From JBBRLG01 sp038231495 (lineage in GTDB: Bacteria; Planctomycetota; Planctomycetia; Gemmatales; Gemmataceae): DNA of 6,031 nucleotides. Location of the stretch: positions 1 to 6,031 of the forward strand of contig JBBRLG010000462.1 of assembly GCA_038231495.1 (NCBI GenBank), in the 5' to 3' direction. Positions 1-5,718 of this stretch are shown here, piece by piece (position 1 is the stretch's first letter; the number at the start of each line of letters is the position of its first letter). A model generated the notes under the pieces. That model was not told where the DNA came from, did not search any database, and saw only the letters and a program-made list of their open reading frames with translations. Position numbers and translations under genes: made by a program.

Positions 1-17
1 CGTTCTTACCCCCCCTA

Positions 18-36
18 CCCCCCTTCGCAAGGGGGG
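18..36. repeat. Short GC hairpin, CCCCCCTT / AAGGGGGG
   Basis: An 8-nt arm at 18-25 pairs perfectly with 29-36 around the 3-nt loop CGC. A second C run (9-15) lies just before it. There is no T run on either side, so it is not a canonical intrinsic terminator. Its function is unknown; it may be a small dispersed intergenic repeat, or part of the 3' end of a gene beyond the left edge. Confidence 0.5.
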
Positions 37-62
37 AGCAGTTGATGCCGGTGAACGGTTAC

Positions 63-100
63 AAAAAAATCACGGGGCCGGCATTATTGCCGGCCCCGTG
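63..100 (-). terminator. Intrinsic terminator of the initiator tRNA gene
   Basis: A perfect 12-bp GC-rich stem (71-82 with 89-100) encloses a 6-nt loop (attatt). Read on the minus strand it is followed at once by a run of seven T (A63-A69 on the plus strand). It begins 10 nt after the 3' end of the tRNA, so it should end the tRNA transcript, and any read-through from the kinase gene upstream. Confidence 0.9.
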
Positions 101-110
101 CGGGTTACAG

Positions 111-184
111 TTGCAGGGGTAGGATTTGAACCTACGACCTCAAGGTTATGAGCCTTGCGAGCTACCGGGCTGCTCCACCCTGCG
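111..184 (-). tRNA. Initiator tRNA-Met (CAU)
   Basis: The minus strand folds into a complete 74-nt cloverleaf, without an encoded CCA (CTG follows the discriminator A73). The anticodon CAU is at 148-150 in the loop CTCATAA. The acceptor stem has the initiator hallmark C1xA72 mismatch, followed by six Watson-Crick pairs. The D stem GAGC/GCTC carries the purine11-pyrimidine24 (A-U) pair also typical of initiators, and the D and variable regions closely follow E. coli tRNA-fMet. The anticodon stem is CAAGG/CCTTG, so pairs 30-40 and 31-39 are G-C but 29-41 is A-U; most bacterial initiators have three consecutive G-C pairs. It delivers formyl-methionine to the ribosomal P site. It lies 63 nt downstream of the kinase gene on the same strand, with its own candidate promoter and terminator. 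Confidence 0.96.
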
Positions 185-190
185 TTGTCT

Positions 191-219
191 ATCGTAGACG
201 AAAGGGACCGAGACGACAA
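191..219 (-). promoter_or_regulatory. Candidate promoter of the initiator tRNA gene
   Basis: On the minus strand TTGTCG (214-219) and TACGAT (191-196) are separated by exactly 17 nt, matching the -35/-10 spacing of a housekeeping sigma promoter. The -10 ends 6 nt before the mature tRNA 5' end, so transcription would begin at or very near nucleotide C1, leaving almost no 5' leader. The boxes are imperfect matches and the assignment is inferred. Confidence 0.45.
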
Positions 220-247
220 GGCCACTTCCCACGCGCCGCCGCCCGGC

Positions 248-1879
248 TCAGGGCCGCATGGTGCCGCGGGCGATGTGGGCCTCCGCCGCCAGGTCGTTTA
301 TCTTGCGGCGAACTTCGTCGTCGTCCGGCACCAGCCGGCGGACTTCCTCCCACAACGCCAGGGCGTGTTTCCAGTCCTTAACCCCCTCGTAGTGTCCCGC
401 AAGCGCCCGGACCAGGTCCGCGTTGTCCGGAGCCTGTTCCCGACCCTGTTCCAACAGCCATAACGCCAACGCAGGCAAACCCAATGCCGCCGCGGCTTCG
501 GCCATTTCCAGGTGCGCTTCCACGTCGGCCGGCTGCCGGGCCAATACATCCTCACCTTGCACCAGCACCTTGCGCCACTCGCCGCGCGACCGCGCCAGCC
601 GCATCCGGGATTTGAGCGCCAGCACGTTGAGCGAACCGACCAGGCGGCCGAGTACGCCCCCGGCGGCCTTGTGGTTCGCCTCGCGTAGCGCCCTGCGGTA
701 TTCCGTGTTGAACGGGTCCAGTTTCAGGCAGCTGGCAAGCAGTTCGCGGGCGTACGCGCCGCCGCCGCCCTCCGCCAACACCCGCAAGGCACGCTCGTGA
801 AACGCCGCCGCCCGCTGCCGTTCGGCGGTATCCGGCGACGACGACGCGGCGGCGGCAGGAGTCCGCGACGGTTCGGGCCGGGGCGTCGGTTCGCGCGGCG
901 CGGGCGGCGGCACGTTCGCGGTCGCGGGCAGGTACGCTTCCGTCGGCGGGGAGGGCACCAAGTCGGTCTCGCGCCGCCCGGCCGGGTCGCGCCGCGGTCG
1001 TCGGGGGGCGTCTTCGGCCGACACTTCCGGGCGGATGTGGCGCAGGTCTCGCAACAAATCGGCCGGCGTGGCGTGGCGCTCTTCCGGCTTTTTGGCCAGC
1101 ATCTTCTGCAACACGCCCCAGAACGCCGCCGACACCGCCGGATTGAATTGACGCACGTCCGGCGGCACGACTTCCAGGTGCTTGAACAGCCGTTCGCCCA
1201 GGCCGCCCTCGGCGAACGGTGCCTTGCCCGCCAGCATGTGATAAGCCGTGCAGCCGAGCGAATAGATGTCGCTGCGAATGTCGGCGGCGCGACTGTCGCG
1301 CGCCTGTTCCGGCGACAGGTAGTCGATGGTGCCGACCGTGCTGCCGTCGCGCGTGACCTTGAAATCGTCGTCGTCCGCGACCCGCGCCAAACCCAGGTCG
1401 GTCAGCTTGACCACGGCCCGCTTACTGACCTGGGCCAGTAGGAAGTTGGACGGCTTGATGTCGCGGTGGATGACGCCGCGCTCGAAGGCGTGTTCCAGCG
1501 CCTTGGCGGCTTGCATCAGGATGTGCCGGGCCTCCGCGGGCGGCAAGCGGCCCCTGCGCCGGATATATTCCTCCAGGTCGATGCCGTCGACGAATTCGAG
1601 CGCGAGGTAATGCAAATCGTGACCGGCGTCGTAGCCGCACTCGAAGAGGGTGACGATGTGTTTGTGGCTGAGGCGGGCGGCGTGGCGGGCCTCGCGGCGG
1701 AAGCGTTCCAGGAGGTCGGGACGCCGGGCCGTGCGGCTCGGCAACACTTTCAAGGCGACGATCCGGCGCAGCTCGAGGTCCGTGGCTTTGTAGACGGCCC
1801 CCATGCCGCCGGTGGCGATGTGGGCGAGCACCTCATACTTGCCGAGGCGGAAGCCGGGCTTGAGGATGCTGGAGGACAT
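248..1879 (-). CDS. Cytoplasmic PknB-type serine/threonine protein kinase with C-terminal TPR region
   Basis: Predicted to phosphorylate Ser/Thr residues; the substrate cannot be read from sequence. Of 543 residues, about 15-285 form a complete kinase domain: glycine loop IATGGMGAVYKA (21-32), VALK lysine K44, alpha-C glutamate E63, catalytic HRDIKPSN (138-145), DLG metal-binding motif (161-163, in place of DFG), GTIDYLSPE activation segment end (183-191), and the late-domain Arg268. The first Gly of the GxGxxG loop is Ala22, which is unusual, but all catalytic residues are present. A Pro/Ala/Arg-rich linker (about 290-352) leads to helical TPR-like repeats (about 355-389 and 432-518), probably for partner binding. 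There is no transmembrane helix or extracytoplasmic sensor, unlike classical PknB. I chose the ATG at 1879 because the kinase fold starts 14 residues later; an upstream ATG at 2041 would add 54 low-complexity residues with no recognisable domain. No clear Shine-Dalgarno precedes either start. The gene stands alone, divergent from moeA. Confidence 0.93.
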   Translation of the reverse strand: MSSSILKPGFRLGKYEVLAHIATGGMGAVYKATDLELRRIVALKVLPSRTARRPDLLERFRREARHAARLSHKHIVTLFECGYDAGHDLHYLALEFVDGIDLEEYIRRRGRLPPAEARHILMQAAKALEHAFERGVIHRDIKPSNFLLAQVSKRAVVKLTDLGLARVADDDDFKVTRDGSTVGTIDYLSPEQARDSRAADIRSDIYSLGCTAYHMLAGKAPFAEGGLGERLFKHLEVVPPDVRQFNPAVSAAFWGVLQKMLAKKPEERHATPADLLRDLRHIRPEVSAEDAPRRPRRDPAGRRETDLVPSPPTEAYLPATANVPPPAPREPTPRPEPSRTPAAAASSSPDTAERQRAAAFHERALRVLAEGGGGAYARELLASCLKLDPFNTEYRRALREANHKAAGGVLGRLVGSLNVLALKSRMRLARSRGEWRKVLVQGEDVLARQPADVEAHLEMAEAAAALGLPALALWLLEQGREQAPDNADLVRALAGHYEGVKDWKHALALWEEVRRLVPDDDEVRRKINDLAAEAHIARGTMRP

Positions 1880-2120
1880 GGGGGGGTCCGGCTCAATAGG
1901 CACGGGCGGTCGGCGACAAACGGTTGGCGGCGCCTGAAAAGGGGCGGCGCACCACACCCTATCCAGCGTAACGCCAACCGGGCGGAATGCAACCCTCGCC
2001 GTTGACCGTGGGCAGTCTGCGCGGCGACCGGTGCCGGACAACGCGAATGCCCGGCAGGTTCGGCCGGCTAGGGAGAGGCGTCCTAGGATCGATCGACACC
2101 TCCCCGGATGAATTCCGGCG

Positions 2121-2200
2121 TTTAGGCGAGCCGGGAGCGTAAGCGACCGGAGTTTATCGTTGGATAAACTCCGGTCGCTTACGCTCCCGGCTCGCCTGAA
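2121..2200. repeat. Long perfect palindrome (35-bp arms, 4-nt loop)
   Basis: Positions 2124-2158 are the exact reverse complement of 2163-2197, with the loop GTTG between them. After one mismatch, two further bases pair on each side (2121-2122 with 2199-2200). No T run follows on either strand, so it is not a standard terminator, although RNA from either direction would fold strongly. One strand translates to a peptide containing SRERKRPE, which I recall as common in spurious ORFs of Gemmata-like planctomycetes; that suggests a genome-wide interspersed element present here as two head-to-head copies. The recollection needs a genome search. Confidence 0.85.
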
Positions 2201-2308
2201 AGCTCAGGACAACCCGTCCCGGATGCCGGTGCTGTCGCCAAGTTTCTCGGCAACCACCCGGCAATCGTCCCTCGGCAGGAAAGTTACGCCCACCCGGAAG
2301 CCGCCAAG

Positions 2309-2338
2309 GGACCCTTGCCAAGCGGACCCTTGCCAAGC
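2309..2338 (+). repeat. Tandem duplication of a 15-bp unit, ggacccttgccaagc
   Basis: Two identical 15-nt copies sit head to tail at 2309-2323 and 2324-2338. Related cores cttgccacgc (2351-2360) and gacccttgccacgc (2422-2435) follow within 100 nt, giving four similar units in about 130 nt. They are flanked by an inverted repeat, cgccaaggg (2302-2310) and cccttggcg (2360-2368). The function is unknown: slippage-derived repeats and protein-binding sites are both possible. Confidence 0.7.
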
Positions 2339-2517
2339 ACTTTCGCCAACCTTGCCACGCCCTTGGCGAGGGTAGATTAGCGCCTCTGCCTGCTATTGCC
2401 GGTCGCAGCGTGCCAAAATCCGACCCTTGCCACGCTTTTGCTAGTTGGCAGGGGTCGGCCCGACCCCCGACACACCCGCTCCGCCCGATCTTCGCCTAGA
2501 TCGCATCGCGCCGCCGA

Positions 2518-2526
2518 TGCTAGAAT
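2518..2526 (+). promoter_or_regulatory. Candidate extended -10 promoter of moeA-lnt
   Basis: TGcTAGAAT has the TGn extension directly before a good -10 hexamer (TAGAAT, 2521-2526), which can compensate for the absence of a clear -35 box. Transcription would start near 2533, giving a leader of about 30 nt with the ribosome binding site. The 10-mer TAGAATGACG recurs exactly at 5681-5690, at a similar distance from the next start codon. Confidence 0.5.
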
Positions 2527-2562
2527 GACGCGCGCCGGATTAACGAGGAGAAAAACGCCGTC

Positions 2563-3762
2563 ATGCTTGCCGTTGCCGACGCTCAACAGCTGATTCTGCG
2601 CTACGCCGAACCACTGACGCCGCGGCATGTGCCGTTGAGCGCGACGCTTCTCGGCCTGGTGCTCGCCGAGGACGTGGCCAGCGATCTCGACATGCCGCCA
2701 TATGACAAGGCACTCATGGATGGCTATGCCGTGCGCTCTGCCGACGTTGGCGTGCTTGGCGTCGTCGAAGAGATCGTCGCGGGACAAACGCCGCGGCTGG
2801 CACTCGGGCCGGGTCAGGCCAGCCGCATCATGACCGGGGCGCCGATGCCCGTCGGTGCCGACGCCGTGGTGCCCGTGGAACTGACGAAGCTGCTCGACGA
2901 CGGCCGCGTTGCTATTCAGGCCAGGCCGCCCAGGCCGGGCCAACACGTACTGTACCAGGGCCGCGAGATGCGCCGTGGCGACACGGTGTTGGCGAGCGGT
3001 GCCGTGCTGCGGCCCCAGGAAATCGGCCTTCTGGCGACCGTCGGCCGCGCGTCGGTGGCAGTGATCCCGCGGCCGACGGTCGCCGTCCTGCCCACGGGCG
3101 ACGAGCTGGTTGACGTGGCAGTCACGCCCGGGGCGGGCCAGATTCGCAACAGCAACGGCCCGATGTTGGCTGCCCAGGTAAGCCGCGCCGGTGGACTGCC
3201 GCACCCCCTGGCCGTCGCGCGCGACGACGCCGACCGCCTGCGGGCGTTGGTGGAGGAAGGACTGCAAGCCGACGTGCTGATCCTGTCGGGCGGCGTGTCG
3301 GCAGGCAAACGCGACCTGGTGCCGGACGTGCTGCACGCGGCGGGCGTCGTGGCCCACTTTCACAAGGTTGAGATGAAGCCCGGCAAGCCCGTCTACTTCG
3401 GCACCCGCGACCGCACGCTCATTTTCGGCTTGCCGGGCAACCCGGTCAGTTCGCTGGTCTGTTTCGAGTTGTTCGTGCGGCCGGCACTGCGGCGGTTGCG
3501 CGGCCACGCCGCTGCCGGCCCCCGGCTGGTCGATGCGCTGCTCCTTGAAGACTTTGCTTACAAGACCGACCGACCGACCTATCACCCGGCGCGACTCGAA
3601 ACGACGGCGCAGGGCTACCGCGTCCGCGCCGTGCCTTGGTTCGGGTCCGCCGACCTGCGCGGTTTGCTGCAAGCGAATGCCGCCGTCGTGCTGCCGCCGG
3701 GCGACCTGCTCCATCGGGCCGGCCTGGCCTTTCCCGTGTTGCCTTTCGAGGAGAGCGAATGA
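2563..3762 (+). CDS. moeA: Molybdopterin molybdenumtransferase MoeA
   Basis: MoeA inserts molybdate into adenylylated molybdopterin, the last step common to all pterin-based molybdenum cofactors; it acts in the cytoplasm, usually as a dimer. The 399-residue length fits the family. Visible signatures in order: PPYDKALMDGYAV (45-57), including the MDGYA aspartate D53; RIMTGAPMPVGADAVVPVE (88-106); PTGDEL (177-182); the MoCF-binding core SGGVSAGKRD (242-251); KVEMKPGKP (268-276); and GLPGNPVSS (289-297). The C-terminal beta-rich domain IV (about 325-397) is intact, with GSADLRGLLQANAAVVLPPG. The motif usually read as SAMDGYA begins with KALMDGYA here, a mild variant. The start is supported by GAGGAG at 2545-2550, 12 nt before the ATG, somewhat long. 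Its last codons overlap the start of lnt. No other molybdenum cofactor gene is in the window, so the rest of the pathway must be elsewhere. Confidence 0.95.
   Translation: MLAVADAQQLILRYAEPLTPRHVPLSATLLGLVLAEDVASDLDMPPYDKALMDGYAVRSADVGVLGVVEEIVAGQTPRLALGPGQASRIMTGAPMPVGADAVVPVELTKLLDDGRVAIQARPPRPGQHVLYQGREMRRGDTVLASGAVLRPQEIGLLATVGRASVAVIPRPTVAVLPTGDELVDVAVTPGAGQIRNSNGPMLAAQVSRAGGLPHPLAVARDDADRLRALVEEGLQADVLILSGGVSAGKRDLVPDVLHAAGVVAHFHKVEMKPGKPVYFGTRDRTLIFGLPGNPVSSLVCFELFVRPALRRLRGHAAAGPRLVDALLLEDFAYKTDRPTYHPARLETTAQGYRVRAVPWFGSADLRGLLQANAAVVLPPGDLLHRAGLAFPVLPFEESE
3748..3753 (+). promoter_or_regulatory. Ribosome binding site of lnt, inside the end of moeA
   Basis: GAGGAG lies 5 nt before the ATG at 3759, within the last codons of moeA. 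Together with the ATGA stop/start overlap (3759-3762) it fixes the lnt start and argues against the upstream in-frame ATG at 3636, which would overlap moeA by 127 nt and add 41 Arg-rich residues unlike an Lnt N-terminus. Confidence 0.75.
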
Positions 3763-5660
3763 ACGGCGCAATTTCCCCCCTGGCACACGAGACCCGAACG
3801 ACCAACCGTTCGCCCCTGCCCCATCCGACCCCCGTCCCGTTTCCGGTCGAGCGCGCGCTACCGTCGCTGCTTTTGCTGGTTGCCGCGCTGCCGTCGGCCT
3901 TACTGCTCTACCTCGCGTTTTTCCCGGTGGCCTGGGGCTTTCTCGGCTGGGTCGCGCTGGTGCCGTTCCTCCTCCTGGTCCGCGGCGGCACGGCCAACGT
4001 CGCCCGCTATGCCACCGCCTACGTCGTCGGCCTCTTGTTCTATTTGCCCGTCTTGCAGTGGATCAGCGTCGCCGACCCGCGCATGGTCTGGGCCTGGTTC
4101 GGCCTGACAGGGTACTGCGCCCTTTATTTCCCATTAGCACTCCTTTTTATCCGCTTCATCGACCAAAAGACCCGGCTGCCACTGGTCTTGAGCGTGCCGG
4201 TCGCCTGGACGGCGTTGGAATTCTTCCGCTCCACCTTCTGCACCGGCTTCGGCTGGTATCAAGTCGGCCACACCCAGCACGACTATTTGCCGATTATTCA
4301 AATCGCCGACCTGGCCGGCGTGTACGGCGTAACTTTCCTGGTCGTCGCCGGCAATGCGCTCCTGGCCGAAAGCCTCTGCGCCCAGGGCTGGTTTCGCCGG
4401 GCGATCTTGGGACCGGTCGCGCTACCGCGCTACTCCGCCAGTTCCTTGCTCGTCCAGGCGCTCGGCGTTGTCGTCGCGCTCCTGGCCACGCTCGGCTACG
4501 GCTATTGGCGGTTGGCCGACGACGACTACCAGCCGGGGCCGCGCGTCGCTCTGATTCAAGGCAATTTGGACCAGCGCCTGCGCAACAGTCAGCAGGAAGG
4601 GGCGGGCAAGGAAGTGCAGTTCCATTACGAATCCCTGTCGCTGCTCTCCGGTTCCAAGGAATATCACCCCGACCTGATCGTCTGGCCGGAAACGAGCTAC
4701 CCGTGGGCGTGGGAGGTTGACAGCGACGGCGGTTTGTCCGCCGACAATTTCAAGGACGCGCAGAAATTCACCGCCGCCAGCCGGACGAACATTCTCCTGG
4801 GTCTGAACGTTTTCCAGGAAAAGGAGGACGCGAAATACTGGCGCTACAACTCCGCCGTGTTGCTGTCGCCGAACGGCGTGCCGGCCGGCCGTTACGACAA
4901 GATTCATCGCGTGGTGTTCGGCGAATACATTCCGCTTGTGGACTGGATTCCGCTCATGAACAAGTTGTCGCCCTACGATTTCGAGTACAGCATCCACTCC
5001 GGCGAAGGCCACCCGCGGTTTGCGATGGACGAACCGGCCGGCGAGCAGCGGCGGTTCACTTTCGGCGTCGTGATCTGCTACGAGGACACCGACCCGGACA
5101 TGGCCCGCCCCTACGGCGGCGGCGACGGTCAGCGCCCGGCCGACTTCCTGCTGAACACGTCCAACGACGGCTGGTTCGACGGCAGCAGCGAGCACGAACA
5201 GCACCTGGCCATCTGTCGCTTCCGTGCCATCGAGTGCCGCCGCAGCGTCTTGCGGTCGGTCAACATGGGCGTGTCGGCGGTGATCGACGGCAACGGCCGC
5301 GTCCTGCAACCGGAGTTGCTCGGCGTCGCGCACCCGCCGCCCGAAGTTGAGATGAGTGAAGAGAAATGCCCGCGCGTTTGGGACGTGTCGCCGCAAGGCG
5401 GAGGGAAACGGTCGCTGCCCGTGTCGCAGTGGCACGAATTCAAGAAGGTGCAAGGCGTCCTGCTGGCGACGGTGCCGCTCGATAACCGCACGAGTTTCTA
5501 CGCGGTCTGGGGCGACTGGCTGCCGTGGGTGTGCTGGCTGCTGCTCGCGCCGGTGGTGGCCGTCATGGCGTGGCGAATGGTAGCCGGTGTCGGGCGGTTG
5601 ACCGCTCGCTTTGCTTTTACCATTCGCAAGCCGGTTGCGGCCAGTGTGCCAATGGTTTAG
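3759..5660 (+). CDS. lnt: Apolipoprotein N-acyltransferase Lnt
   Basis: Lnt transfers an acyl chain from phospholipid to the N-terminal diacylglyceryl-cysteine of lipoproteins at the inner membrane, the final maturation step after Lgt and Lsp. After a 30-residue polar, Pro-rich N-terminus, several hydrophobic segments follow (about 35-55, 58-75, 84-103, 108-133, 141-157, 181-205, 230-250). A nitrilase-like domain (about 261-575) and a final membrane helix (about 587-608) complete the layout. The Glu-Lys-Cys triad is present: E311 in VWPET, K381 in YDKIHRVVFGEYIP, C440 in VVICYED. E389 of the FGEY motif and NTSNDGWF (466-473) are also kept. At 633 residues it is about 120 longer than E. coli Lnt (512); much of the excess is the polar N-terminus and a charged insert at about 516-565, between VIDGNGRV and the segment leading to the last helix. 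It overlaps moeA by 4 nt, so translation is probably coupled. No terminator follows directly. Confidence 0.95.
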   Translation: MNGAISPLAHETRTTNRSPLPHPTPVPFPVERALPSLLLLVAALPSALLLYLAFFPVAWGFLGWVALVPFLLLVRGGTANVARYATAYVVGLLFYLPVLQWISVADPRMVWAWFGLTGYCALYFPLALLFIRFIDQKTRLPLVLSVPVAWTALEFFRSTFCTGFGWYQVGHTQHDYLPIIQIADLAGVYGVTFLVVAGNALLAESLCAQGWFRRAILGPVALPRYSASSLLVQALGVVVALLATLGYGYWRLADDDYQPGPRVALIQGNLDQRLRNSQQEGAGKEVQFHYESLSLLSGSKEYHPDLIVWPETSYPWAWEVDSDGGLSADNFKDAQKFTAASRTNILLGLNVFQEKEDAKYWRYNSAVLLSPNGVPAGRYDKIHRVVFGEYIPLVDWIPLMNKLSPYDFEYSIHSGEGHPRFAMDEPAGEQRRFTFGVVICYEDTDPDMARPYGGGDGQRPADFLLNTSNDGWFDGSSEHEQHLAICRFRAIECRRSVLRSVNMGVSAVIDGNGRVLQPELLGVAHPPPEVEMSEEKCPRVWDVSPQGGGKRSLPVSQWHEFKKVQGVLLATVPLDNRTSFYAVWGDWLPWVCWLLLAPVVAVMAWRMVAGVGRLTARFAFTIRKPVAASVPMV

Positions 5661-5680
5661 CGATCTGTCGCCGCGTGCGA

Positions 5681-5690
5681 TAGAATGACG
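5681..5690 (+). promoter_or_regulatory. Promoter-like TAGAATGACG upstream of the 5719 start
   Basis: TAGAAT (5681-5686) begins 20 nt after the lnt stop and 38 nt before the GTG at 5719. The whole 10-mer is identical to the one at 2521-2530, which lies 42 nt before moeA. No strong -35 box is visible; TTAGCG at 5657-5662 is a weak candidate 18 nt upstream. The repeated geometry favours a real promoter for the short downstream gene or its intact ancestor. Confidence 0.4.
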
Positions 5691-5718
5691 GTGCCCATCA
5701 AACTACCGAGGATGTGCC

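Larger units (their letters stand above)
1880..2562. other. Divergent intergenic spacer, rich in repeats, no gene
   Basis: These 683 nt separate the leftward kinase gene from the rightward moeA. I see no convincing coding region; the short open frames here run through repeats. It contains a 9-bp inverted repeat (1921-1929 with 1972-1980) in the kinase leader, the long palindrome at 2121-2200, the 15-bp tandem repeat at 2309-2338 with related copies at 2351-2360 and 2422-2435, a 9-bp inverted repeat (2302-2310 with 2360-2368), a small 7-bp hairpin (2451-2467), and the moeA promoter near 2518. I could not identify a convincing promoter for the kinase gene. Confidence 0.75.

Noticed and set aside
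797..2005. Plus-strand open frames across the kinase gene
   Set aside because: They are antisense to a kinase with complete catalytic motifs and have Arg/Gly-rich, domain-free translations.
1880..2041. Upstream extension of the kinase to the ATG at 2041
   Set aside because: The extra 54 residues are low complexity (Pro/Arg-rich), unlike a kinase N-terminus, and the kinase fold begins just after the ATG at 1879.
2121..2200. Palindrome as a bidirectional intrinsic terminator
   Set aside because: It lies upstream of two divergent genes, where no transcript needs to end, and no T run follows on either strand.
2154..2375. Small open frames on both strands over the palindrome and tandem repeats
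   Set aside because: They translate repeat sequence; the 'RERKRPE' peptide is a by-product of the palindrome, with no start signals to support a gene.
2302..2435. CRISPR array
   Set aside because: The repeated units are only 10-15 nt, two are directly adjacent with no spacer, and the rest are irregularly spaced; no cas gene is present.
2377..3786. Long minus-strand open frame (469 residues) opposite moeA
   Set aside because: It mirrors moeA, whose motifs are unmistakable; its composition (Arg, Gln, His, Gly, Ala rich) is typical of an antisense shadow in GC-rich coding DNA.
4422..5453. Long minus-strand open frame (343 residues) opposite lnt
   Set aside because: It is the antisense of the Lnt nitrilase domain, with no recognisable motifs of its own.
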